From Portunus trituberculatus (taxonomy: Eukaryota; Arthropoda; Malacostraca; Decapoda; Portunidae): 64,000 nucleotides of DNA. The notes beneath the pieces were generated by a model. The model worked only from the letters and a program-made list of their open reading frames with translations, searched no databases and was not told where the DNA came from. The stretch covers positions 1,830,001 through 1,894,000 of the forward strand of contig NC_059296.1 in assembly GCF_017591435.1 (NCBI RefSeq). Direction: 5' to 3'. Position numbers and translations under genes: made by a program. Positions within the stretch are counted from its first letter, which is position 1. The number at the start of each line of letters is the position of its first letter. Positions 14,264 through 27,250 of this stretch are shown here, piece after piece.

Positions 14264-14328
<65 letters not shown>
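14264..14328. repeat. (GT)n microsatellite
   Basis: Perfect GT run. Confidence 0.99.
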
Positions 14329-14331
<3 letters not shown>

Positions 14332-15246
14332 ATACAATACAGCAGTATCTTGGAACCTGACTGTTCTCCCCTCCATCTTGGTGTAGCGATCATGAGTATT
14401 ATATTTCTCTGGATAAAATGAAACTGAACTAAAAAGAAACAGAATAGTTAGGTACACAGGATGTTTCTGAGCGTGCAATATCAGCAGCGGATGGTCATAC
14501 AAAGAGAAAGGAATGAGTGAGTTTGGTACGCGGTAGAAAAAAAATGTTATACATAATTTTGCATACGTTAAGTGTGTTTGTTCGTAAAAGTGTTCTCTGA
14601 TGAGTGGCAGAGGCGATTATCCAAGTATTGCATCATTGTACTATAAACAAATGGACTCTTTTGACATGAACGGGAGTCTGTTTATTTAGTTATCAGTAGC
14701 GAAAAGAGCATGGGGAGGGAGAGGGGTCATGTACGGTAACAGAGGCATAACAAGAAATAACCATACATAACATTTTTCAGTACACATACAAACAGTGAGG
14801 TTTTATCAAAGATGGTAACGAAAAAAGATCCCTCCCCCTAATCAAGATTAAAGTTGTAAATGGTTCTTAACATTCATATAAAAAAAAATTGTTTATGCGA
14901 GGTGATGGACCCCTGCACTACTGGTTGAATTGTCGCAGCCTTTTTAGTGGTGTGAGGCGAAGTTGTTTAATGTCACCGTGAGCAATGAACTCAACATATG
15001 AAACTTCAAGACAGATGACACAAGAGTAAGATAATCGCGTGCATAAGCGACCAGAAGTATTTAGTCGATGAAAGAAAGCCATAATTCGCCTTGTGTATCT
15101 GTGTTGTAATTTATAATGTTTATTTGTTGAGATTGATTCGGTATTCGTAATTAGCAAGATAGTGATGGGAAAGATAGGGAAATAAGGCTTGGAGAGAGAA
15201 AGACAATGTGGAATAGGATGTATTACTGCTCTTAAAGGGAGGTATT

Positions 15247-15248
<2 letters not shown>

Positions 15249-15282
<34 letters not shown>
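15249..15282. repeat. (GT)n microsatellite
   Basis: Perfect GT run of about 34 bp. Confidence 0.99.
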
Positions 15283-15286
<4 letters not shown>

Positions 15287-17230
15287 TTACATATTTCAAG
15301 TAGAGGTAATATGAAATATAATACTATTTTTATGAGTGAAGATGACGACGAGATGACATTCAGAAGGCAGAACAAAAGAAGGGTAAGGATTATGGTGAGA
15401 GAAGGTGAGCGAGAAGGTATTGGAAAGTATTGGAGGGTAGAGGCGATAGATTATAAACTTAAGGACAAAAGAGGTTCGTCAGAAGCGACATAATAGGATG
15501 AGGGTCGCTCCCCTCTCCAGCGTGACAGTCTCCAAGATGACGCAAGTTGTCGAAGCTCAAGAAGTGAAACCTGCTATGTAAACTGAACTCGAGGTGTGAA
15601 TTGAACATTTCTTGTGACTGAATGGTGTGTGGACTGATGTGCCTCATTTCAAGACATCATTATTCAAGCTTTACTACTTCATTTCCTCTCTGGTGTGTAG
15701 GACACGGTTTCAGTTTACTGTAAGAAATAAAGACTGTTCTTCACTGGAGCGTCTTCAAAGTGCGTGGCAGCGCAGGCAGTGTCGAGGTGATGCCATCGCG
15801 TTCCTCCTTCTTGATGATAATCTTGAATTTTGTTAACCCATTCGCACACGACGGTATCTTTGGGAAAGCCTGACTGAAACGTTCATAGGGAAAGGTGATT
15901 TTTATCCAAAAGAAAAAGAAAACATTTCCAGTGTTTTCGTTCATGTTATTACTAATGAACAATTCTTTTAATTTTGAACGTTAATATTGTTGGTTCAGCC
16001 AAAACTACGATTTATTAGAAATACAGTAAGATGTAGTGCAAGTAAGTTTTTCCCAGACAAGCATCGAATATGTAGCCGCAAGGGAAGCATATTCATACCC
16101 CCACACGTGTAGGAAGCTCAGACTGCACACCGCCCACCGTCCACAGCCTCTTGATACCAATCTACACTTACTGCCAGATGACACGTGGTCCTCTCCACCC
16201 ACTTGGCAGTACGTGAGAAATGGCGGCATTGACCTGCTGCATAACTGCGCCACTGCCGTCGTTATATATTCAGAACATTTCAGCATTTTGTAGGGGAACT
16301 TGGTATCGAATGTAAATTCAGTTTCATATCCAAAGGAAGTACAGGCTATTCGTTCTGCAGTTTTCACTTTATCTCAAAATTGGTTTTCGGATCGCGCTGC
16401 AGTGTTGCCCTCAGTGTCCTCGTTCAGTAATGAAGTGTTGATCACTCTTGAGGGAGAGCTCGTGCTGTAGGCGCCTGCTACTGTGTCTTCTTCCTTGAGA
16501 CTGGAGGGAAAAGTTTGTTTTTTCATCCCTCAACCTCGCAACTCATATACTAAGAGGAACAACGTTACTTGTGTGTTACCGTCACCAGACTAATTCTCAA
16601 GGCAAGGGGGGACGGGGACGGCTGCTCCGTCACCAGCGCAAGACGTACTTGATTCATAATGGTGTTTTAACGTCTCGAATTCTCAAGGCTTTCAACTACG
16701 CGAGACTGCGGTGGAGGTGGTGACGGCGTAGCAGAGAGGCTTCCTCAATAATTCTTTCCTCGCGTTTTAACACGTCTTTCCTGTCTCAGGAGGAGCTCCG
16801 GGCGGTACCTGTTGAACTCCGCCACTTACAACAGCTTGAATGTTTTATGGCGAGGTCTCAGGAGTTGCATGGCTCGCTGCTATCTAATGCTAGATCTTTA
16901 TGACTTTGTGAGAACCATTGTATACTTTTCTTTCTTGTTTTTTTTTTTTTTTTATCTTCTTACTGGAGAATTACACAGTAGTACATGAATGACCAAAAGT
17001 TAATTTTTTACTGAATGAAATGTGATAGAGTTAAAGAGGCAGACAACAAGTTTGGTGTACAGATGTGTATTAATATCCTAGCACTCAACTGACCTTTTAG
17101 AGTACTTAACCTTTTCCACAAAATGTAACTTCATATCGTGCTTTAATTTTCTGTACATCGCTAATTTGTTACAGTTGAGATTTATAGCAAAGTGCATATA
17201 AAAGAATGTTTAAGTAACGTATTGTGATAG

Positions 17231-17266
17231 GTATTTTCGTTTCCTGGTGCCAGGAAACGAAAATAC
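17231..17266. repeat. Perfect 17-bp inverted repeat, 2-base loop
   Basis: The arm GTATTTTCGTTTCCTGG (17231-17247) and its exact complement (17250-17266) are separated by TG. It lies about 635 bp upstream of the Ig exon acceptor. Confidence 0.97.
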
Positions 17267-17647
17267 AGAGTACTGAAGTGGCACGCTGAGGTGTGCTTCT
17301 CTTTGGGACAACATTTCCTCTTCCATGTCCTGCTTGTAGGATCTAAATCACACGCTGACTCTCATTAATGCGTGTGTGAGCGTGGATGTGTTTCTTTCTC
17401 TCGTTTTTTTCTATAAAACTGGAGTATTGTTTACCATTATGAATATTGTGTTTCGTTGTGTATTTAATTTTGCAGTTCGTAAACAGCGAATGTGGAACTT
17501 GTGAAATAATTTCAATCGGGTATGGAAGTGTTCAATAGTTAGATGAGTGAGTCGTGCTGTTCTTGAGAGTCTCTTCCATGCAACGGTATTTTCATGTGTG
17601 CTCGAACTGTGATGACCCAGGCAGTTTTTTTTTTCTGTTTTTTTTTC

Positions 17648-17649
<2 letters not shown>

Positions 17650-17723
<74 letters not shown>
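17650..17723. repeat. (GT)n microsatellite upstream of the Ig exon
   Basis: GT run preceded by T-rich DNA, about 180 bp before the exon acceptor. In the transcript it would be a UG repeat. Confidence 0.99.
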
Positions 17724-17724
<1 letters not shown>

Positions 17725-17901
17725 CTGCCGGTGTCATGCTACGCAGTGTTGTGCTTATTAACCCGCTGTGCTGAAAAAAAAAAAAAAATTGTGGTAATAT
17801 TATGAGGTGCAATTTTTTTTATTTTACTGAAATTTCCACTGAAAGACATTCATTTCGTTACGTATAGGATCTCCAACCATGTTATTTTTCTTCTTTTCTA
17901 G

Positions 17902-18014
17902 GTGGAGCAATGTCAGAGGAACCTCGCTTCGTGGAGCCGATACAGAACGTGACTGTCGCCGCAGGACGGGACGTGAAACTTTCCTGCGTAGTGGACAACC
18001 TGAGCACGTTCAAG
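17902..18014 (+). CDS. Exon, first half of Ig1 domain, DIP/lachesin-like cell-surface protein
   Basis: Seen: a pyrimidine-rich tract ending in ttctag precedes position 17902, and a GTGAGT donor starts at 18015. The exon is 113 bp. It begins with the last two bases of a codon and ends on a codon boundary (phase 1 in, phase 0 out). It encodes 37 full codons beginning GAMSEEPRFVEP. An N-glycosylation sequon (NVT) lies at residues 15-17, the first Ig cysteine at 28 in the context LSCVV, and a second possible sequon (NLS) at 32-34. Known: Dpr-interacting proteins and lachesins begin Ig1 with a similar strand followed by the first cysteine, and act at neuronal surfaces in homophilic or heterophilic adhesion. 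Inferred: the signal peptide is on an upstream exon outside or unrecognised in the window. The internal ATG at codon 3 is unlikely to be the start, since it would lack a signal peptide. Read-through of the donor meets a stop within about 16 codons. Neurotrimin-like is an alternative name for the same family; I cannot assign an orthologue. Confidence 0.88.
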
Positions 18015-18120
18015 GTGAGTCTCTACTGTTTGTTGAAGAGTGAAGGAACACATCTGGTATAAACATGAATATTGAATAGTGAACCAGATCGAGGAAAATG
18101 CTTTGAGATTCAAAGCATAA

Positions 18121-18527
<407 letters not shown>

Positions 18528-18609
<82 letters not shown>
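18528..18609. repeat. (GT)n, head side of SINE copy C
   Basis: GT run adjoining the tRNA-Val-like head. Confidence 0.99.
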
Positions 18610-18611
<2 letters not shown>

Positions 18612-20035
18612 ACACTGTATATTGGAGGTAGTATCTGCCTCTCTCTTTTTCTCTCTCCCTCTTCCATGTTCACAGATTAGAGCAGATGTCGATTGCCTTC
18701 TCATGCTCTCCCAGATCTCAATGCATCCCTGATGATGCTTGTTTTCTGTCACCCTCCGTTCCTAAAGCGCGAAGCCACAGACTCAATAGTGTGTAGATCC
18801 CTGCCTTTTGGTGGCCAGCCAAGTGAAGGAATCTCTGACCTGCATGAGAACCAGTCCTGGAGGTTAAAAAAATGCCTTGCCTTGGGTTCTATCTCCTATC
18901 AGGAAATCCTTCATGGTTGAAAATTGATTTCCCCTCTGTACTGATGCAAAACGAATTCATAAAACCTATGAAGAGATCTTTTGTCTCGCTGGTAAAAGTT
19001 GCCACGACACTACAAAGTGAACAGCATTTATCTTTCCAGTTTCTAGGTACTGGCACGATGTCCATATGAAGGACCGGTTAATCCTGTAATGGATGCCATC
19101 TTTGAGCTTTTCATTAGATTATAGAAGAAATTATTGGTTTTGGTTTATTTACCTCAAAGATTAACGAAAGAAACACAAGAATGTGCCTGGCTTTCTTTTT
19201 TTATTTTTTATTTGAGTCATCATGCTGTCAAGCTTGAAATCTTCATCAGTGAGCGTTATGTAGAGCGTAGTCATTAATTTAAGTACTGAAAGTACTAAGA
19301 TAAATAGTTAGGGAGATTACGGTAACTGAAGATCTTGTTACCCTTCCCATAACTGAACCAGCTAAAGCCACACACCCTGCCCGGCCCTGCCCCGCCCTGG
19401 TCTTGCTAGTCCATGCATCGGGTGAGTTTGAGTGGAGCTGTCCGTGATAGGATGCGTGCCTTCCATCCACTTTCATGGACAACAGGTGACGTTATTATCG
19501 ATAACGATGATGGTGGTGATGGCGTTACTGGTGTTGATCCCGAGTAACAATGGCACAAGGAAGATGTAAAGTGAGACACAGTAATCTCTTCAATAATCCT
19601 GTGATGACATTTATTGCTACAGCAGTATCCTTTCAACGGGCGACGGATGTGGAGGCTCAGCGGTGAGTTGGGTTGCGTCTCGTTAAGTTTTGATTACCTG
19701 GAAAACATCCATTCTGAAAAACTCAAATAAGAATCAAATTTATATGAGAACTTTCTGCTATAACTGTCTCGTTCTGACGGTTCCTTAATGTCTTGAACTT
19801 CCAAAAAAAATCATGGAATGAGGGTGCTGGGGGGGGGGGAACAAGACCTGCCACTGCCAAGAGCATGAGTGGGGCAGCAGTGAGTCAGTATTACCACTAC
19901 CAACACACCAACCCACCCATGAAATGAAGTATATCGGTGGTCTTTTAAAAATGCTGCTTTTGCTGGTGGGAAAAAAAAAAAAGTCAATGAAAGTGACGGT
20001 TGATTTGTCGCCAGTGGCCGATCCAGGATACTTTG

Positions 20036-20200
20036 TTATTCATTTAGTTTATTTATTGATTGATTCATTTATTTATTTCTAATTATCTATTTATTTTATT
20101 TATTCATTTGTTTTTTATTCATTTATTTTTTTTTTTTATTTATTCATCTATTTTTTTTATTCATTTATTTTTATTTATTTATTTATTTTTTTTTTTTTTT
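20036..20200. repeat. ATTT-rich low-complexity tract
   Basis: Degenerate TTTA/TTCA units with T runs. Confidence 0.9.
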
Positions 20201-21104
20201 CGCGGTTGTGGGGATGAAGGAAGCTAAACTGAATTCCTGTACACCTTGAGATTGGGCGTTGTTAAGCCCCTGAGAAATTTTTTGAAACCTTAGTGATCTT
20301 GACGATATCTTTGAGCTATATGCATAGCTATTTTTATGTAATGTGATAAAGAAAAAAATTGGGACCTTCAGCCCTCTCAGCCCTCTCCCCCTCCACCAAA
20401 TTCATCACTTTTTGTTACATACAGAAGGCGAGAAAACTAAAGCCAGTGTCTGTCATGTCTTCTGTGCAGATGTTTAGGTTTATATTAAGCTACATTCCTG
20501 TAATATTACATTCAATTCCTTTCTCTTCTCTAATTCTGTAAAAGAGCGAATGTTAAGCTTCTATGCAGTGGTGTTGCGTCACCACTTTCCTAATGTACGC
20601 AATGCCTTTGAATGCACCTTGATGTCTGGAGTGTCTTGATGTTCGCAGCAATCTTAATACTATTCACGTAAGGGAATGGTAATGCAGGTATGGTCGTGTA
20701 TTCAGTAACGAAATTAAAGTCTGGCATTTGGTGAGGGAAAACGTAAATAAACAAAGCCGGTGATCTGCAATCAAAGAGCTCCTGAGTGCTTTTAAAGGTC
20801 ATTTAATTGTAAGCCAAACGGCAACGGAAACTAAGTCTGTTTTATGTTGTACGTATAAACTAACATATATTCGTGTTGCATTTCGCTCTACTTTCAATTA
20901 ATTGTAACTGATATCACTTTGTACTCTTGTGTTTTTAACATTTTCCTTATTCACTATTCCTAGTCTTCTGTGTTATTGTTTAACTGACACACTCGTAAGT
21001 GTATATCGCACTCTTTCACTCTTAAATTGTCCTGCTGGAATGCATGGGACTTTTCGTTACATGTATGAATATACTAACCTTTCATTATGAACTAGTATAT
21101 TGCT

Positions 21105-21266
<162 letters not shown>

Positions 21267-21284
21267 TTTTCATCTGTATATTGA

Positions 21285-21288
<4 letters not shown>

Positions 21289-21326
<38 letters not shown>
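21289..21326. repeat. (GA)n microsatellite
   Basis: Inverted complement of the preceding TC run. Confidence 0.99.
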
Positions 21327-21328
<2 letters not shown>

Positions 21329-21914
21329 CATTTTGTTTAATGTTTACGGTAATTCCTTCTTACTTTGCCGTTGAACACTGACACGGTGATAAAGTGTACT
21401 TAATATTGTAGTGTGTGCCTGTAAAAATTTGAGACATCGCCAAGGATGACTCACAAATCCTCCTGGAAATCATAGAGTGCCTCCCAAAGTCTTAGTCCAC
21501 AATAATGTATCCGTTCAGACTTTATACAGTACGGCTCATATCACACACTGATTCCTGCCAGACGCCAGACGCCAGGCGCCAGGCGCCAACTGCAACACTG
21601 TGTGCGTCAGGAAGTAATTATTATTTAGGTGAAATATACCAAAAAAATATTCTGTTCATACATAACCTTAGCTTCTTTGTTGTACTGAAAGCATTTAACC
21701 GTAAGCATTTTATTGTGATAATTTTGTTATCAGGTACATTTTATATCCAAGATATATGAAGGACATTACGAGTGTATTATTCCGCACAGCCTTATGAGAA
21801 CCAGTTAGCCGGTTACCCGCAGGCCGCATTGTCGATTTGGCTACCGAGCGCTGTACAGGTGTGGAGGCAACCTTAAATACTGCGATTTTATACTGCTGAG
21901 GCAGGATGTTCAAA

Positions 21915-21953
21915 TGGTCGTAGTGGCTACTACGACCACCTTAGCGCTAAGGT
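21915..21953. repeat. Two adjoining palindromes
   Basis: The 10-bp arms TGGTCGTAGT (21915-21924) and ACTACGACCA (21929-21938) adjoin the perfect 16-bp palindrome ACCTTAGCGCTAAGGT (21938-21953). This could be an end of a decayed DNA transposon; not identified. Confidence 0.9.
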
Positions 21954-22492
21954 AATCTTAACTCCCTCGTAACTCGCGTAAGGTGTATTTTGGAAGATCT
22001 TGAAGCTGCCTTTACGATTTTCGGATCGCCATATTTGCTCGTAGGGCTGAGGGTTTTGAGGAGCACCATTACACTGGTCGCCGTTGTGTAGTGGAAATTT
22101 CTTCATTATTTAAGCCGTAGATAATCTGTATGATGCCTTGTTATTTATTTATTTATTCATTTTTGTTATTATAAATGTACCGTTATAGTATGAATTTCGT
22201 AAACCGTCCAGCGTATGTACGAGGTTGTCCATCCGCCAGATGGTCACTCATTCACAGCGCCATGTGTCATGTGTCCCAGCGCCAAACCCTCGCTATTTGT
22301 GTTGGCTTTGTTTCTGGTCTCCTTGTGTTCTTCTCAACCTCCATCCTTCCACCACCTCCACCCCCACCCCTACCCCCACCCCCCACTGAGGACCATCATC
22401 CTACTGCGGCGTGAGGCCGTGGTGTGTCCTAGCAGTGGGAGAGTGGAGATATTTTATTCACCAGCTTGACTAAGAGGGTGAAGAGAATAAAT

Positions 22493-23122
<630 letters not shown>

Positions 23123-24546
23123 TTTGAATGTTTTTTTCTTTCCAGTGAGTAATCAACGACTGCGAGGTCACGGTTATCGTATGCAAGTCGTAATTGTACG
23201 AAAGAGTGTGGTTCTTTTTTAATTTTTCATTTAAGAATATAGTAAGAAACATGGAATTTCATTATGAATTCGTATGGTGACGCATTCTGATCGGAAAAAT
23301 GTTGTGCCCACAAGTTTTTTTTTTTTTTTATTACAATGTCATATTCTGCCAGTATTCCTTCAAAAGTTAACTTTAATTTGATGTCCACATGTAGCAAATG
23401 AAATAATGAACACCAGCCAGGACTCGTAGAAGTACGCTCCTTGACTGAGCCTCCAAACAGCGTTCATGTGGAACCCAAACGATAGTGAGGCACAAGGAGC
23501 AAGAAGAGAATTTGCGGAGACGATCCAGAACACTTAATTTCATGGAAATGGCTTTGACGAGTGATGATAGGTGAAATTCCAATTGTTTTTTTTTTTTTTT
23601 TTTTTAGAAAGAGGCAACCCAGGTATGTTCAATGAATCTACAAACGGATTTGTTATTAGAAAACTGTCAAAAGAATTAGTGTAAATCACCAACAACGATG
23701 TGAGAAAAATATCTTCTCAGAAAAGTGTGTAAAAAGTATTTTGAGTGTGATGTTTTATGAAGAGACATCTCCGTCGTCCCTGTAGGGGACATGAGTAAGA
23801 CGCTCAGTGTGTTACTGAGGTAATTATGAAAACAACTCATGAAATAATTATGTTCGTTCCTTATTTTATGATTTTCTTTGAGAGAATAGCAAAAAGCGTT
23901 CAGTTGCATAAAGGGCAAATCAATGTTTTTGTATATCATAATTTGATAGTTTGAGAGAAAAAGAACATTTGTGATAACTCTCACAACATCCTCCAGCAGC
24001 TTAGTGTCGGGTGTAGGCGCCCAGTAGACTTTGTGACCATCCTTACTCAATGACCAATAACATTCCAACCCGTAATAAAAGTGATATTACTACCGAAAGC
24101 AATTTCCAGTTAATAGTACCTGCGAGCGAGGGCGTTGATCGCGAGGTGCATCAAACACACAACAGCTTGAACCTGCCACACGCGTGGGAGTCTCGTGAAG
24201 GCCGGGCACATCACAGCTTGAAGGAGGCACCATTTTCCTTAATGGAATCTTATTATATAACTATAGGAACTCAGGACAAACTTGTGCACTTTGATATTAT
24301 GCCTTTGTGCGAATAAGGAGGCACACGTGGAACTTTGTAGGAGTTGTACCAAGTCTGTTTCTCTTCGTTTATGTTGGTGAAGAAAAATGTTTTCTCCGAC
24401 GACCCATCCCGAGAGATCTCCGCTACTTTTCTGTCGTGACATCCCTCTGGGCGGCGGCGATGTCCTGCTGAAAGTGTCTTCCTTCCACACTATACCTCAA
24501 CATGGCGCTGGCGACGGGGATAAATCTCATGATGCTCTCACCATAG

Positions 24547-24548
<2 letters not shown>

Positions 24549-24587
<39 letters not shown>

Positions 24588-24592
24588 TGTGT
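24549..24592. repeat. (GT)n microsatellite
   Basis: GT run with one T substitution near the end. Confidence 0.98.
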
Positions 24593-25509
24593 CTGATATA
24601 TCAGTGTCCTCACTTGTCTCTGTTGTGTTTTTTCAGTGGTGCGTTTCGTCCACACAATTTTGCTTTACCGAAAAATGAGATATTTATGAATTCCTGGAAC
24701 ACAGGCACCTCATTCCTTATTCGACCACAAGAAAGCACGCTCGAGGAAGCCGCAGGGAGTGAGGCAGGCGTCGCTGACTCTTAAATTAGTTATCAGGGTA
24801 AATAAATGAGGGAGACGTAGCAGTGAACCAACGTTCCCAAGGCAGAGAACATCCGAACTATCGCTTAAAGGTCAACTGCATTTCAACATCACTGATGTGT
24901 GGGACAATCGAAAAGTGTAATTAAGCGATGTCATGTCACGAATCCTAGATCTGGCAATTCTGTGGATATAAATATAATTCTCGTCTGCACTGAATGATAG
25001 AAAAATGCCTTCAGTTTTTGTTATCTCACGAATACTAGTAATTAGTTAGTTAGGTAGTTAATAGTAAACTTCGGCAACTTTCGTATTACCAATGATTGCG
25101 ATACATTAAAAGGTGATTAAACCTGTCTTAGCATTTAAGCTACTCGGGAAGGAGACAGAGCTTCAGTCCTCCCCACCGGCGCTCCTTCCTTGAGGCTGCT
25201 GTCTGTACGTGCACACTGGAAAACCTCAACACCAAAATTATTGGCATGGACACTTTAATTATCTTTACTGAAAAAATAATACCGCAAGACTCCCCACCTT
25301 GTGTTTTATGTAGTTTTCTTTATTTATTCATTTCCATTCGACCTTTTATTATTCTTTAATGTATAACTTTTTTCGTCCTCTCTTTACCACATGCTTAATA
25401 TTTACGCATACGTCTGAAAAGTGCAGATGTTCGTTGTTTTAATATCAGGAGCGTTACGAAAAAATGTTGTAACTCATGTAACAGGTCGAGACATATGCAC
25501 GGGAAAAGT

Positions 25510-25652
<143 letters not shown>

Positions 25653-25968
25653 ATATATATAGATGAAGCCGCGACAACTTCCTCTCAGTGTACTTCATCC
25701 CTCGTCCCTACACGCCGCCGCGCACCATTACTCTTCCTCTTTCACCGCGTCAACCCTCACACACGTCTCTGTCCCGCACCAACACACCGCATTACGCCTC
25801 CAGTCCCTCACCCTCCCATTGCCCGCCACTACCACCACCACCACCACCACTCACATCCCACTAAACACTCGCCACAACACTTGGGTGACTAATGGTATAC
25901 TCGCCGCCATGGTTCCACTGTTCTGCTAGAGACTAATGTGAGGATCCACTCTGAAGAGGAGCCTTTGG

Positions 25969-25970
<2 letters not shown>

Positions 25971-26036
<66 letters not shown>
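25971..26036. repeat. (GT)n microsatellite
   Basis: Perfect GT run. Confidence 0.99.
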
Positions 26037-26039
<3 letters not shown>

Positions 26040-26420
26040 ATGGGGTGCTGCGGTGTGGGTTGGAAAGTTTTAGCTGCAAAGTTGTGGCTGCATGAGTAAC
26101 TTATTTAGAGTGGACTGAAGAGGAGAAGAATTGAGAAGAAGAAAGGGATCGGAAATATGTTGAAAAAAAAAAGTTGGGAATAAGATTGATGTATTCTTGA
26201 AGTATAATTTGCGATGGGTGTAGAGGAAGCGGAGAGAGGAGAACGAGGAGGAGTGAGGTGATAGGGAAAGGCTGATGAGGGTGAGTATAGTAGTAATGTT
26301 GAGTGGGGAGTAGTGGTGGTGGTGATGGTGGTGATGGCGAAGGACGGGTTGTGGTGGGTCTCCTTATAGATGGTCCTTGGTCTCGCTGACACTCCAGCAT
26401 TACTCCGTCACTCACCTGGA

Positions 26421-26610
26421 TCCTCCTCCTTCTCCTCCTCCTTCTCCTCCTTTTCCTCCTCCTCCTCCTTCTCCTTCTCCTCCTCCTCCTCCTCCTCCTC
26501 CTCCTCCTCCTCCTCCTCCTCCTCCTCCTCCTCCTCCTCCTCCTCCTCCTCCTTCTCCTTCTCCTTCTCTCCTCCTCCTCCTCCTCCTCCTCCTCCTCCT
26601 CCTCCTCCTC
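26421..26610. repeat. (TCC)n trinucleotide tract, 190 bp
   Basis: TCC units with TTC interruptions in three clusters. Confidence 0.98.
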
Positions 26611-27201
26611 TTTCTTGATGTTTGTTTTCTTTCTATTTTGTTCGGTTCACATGTGCAACGTTTTCCTCTTCTTTTCCAATTCTCTTCCGTCTTTCCTCTT
26701 CGTACTGCTTCTACTCCTCTTCACTTCTTTGTTACCTATCCATACATATGCTGAAGTAAAACATAGTCAGAGCAGAGAAAATGTACGTTGCTTTTACACT
26801 GTGTTCTTTGTTACTTCACCACCACCATCACCACCAGGAAGGACAGCAACATAACCACATTGAAATACTAATGTGGTCATTCATGTATTTATTTACTTAC
26901 TACCAGTTAACAAGACTCACCGATAGTTAGTTTCCTCTTCGACGTCTTGAGTCAATCTGTTCAGCTTCTCGTATGTACTACATGGAGAGTATAAAAACCA
27001 AACAGTAGCCTTTGTCACGGGACCACATTGCCGTGAACTGGTCTCTGTCACTTTTAGGTTCATTACAGGTGACAGCAGCAGACTCAGATGCCAGCAGAGT
27101 GACGCATTAATCACGATGAACTGGAATATGATAACGCGAAAATCAGAATATCCCAGTCATAAGTGAAGTGAGTGATGCTTTGTTCTCAACTTCTCTGCAT
27201 A

Positions 27202-27250
27202 GTGGTGGTGGTGGTGGTGGTGGTGGTTGTGGTGGTGGTGGTGGTGGTGA
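27202..27250. repeat. (GGT)n trinucleotide tract
   Basis: GGT units with one T interruption. Confidence 0.97.
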
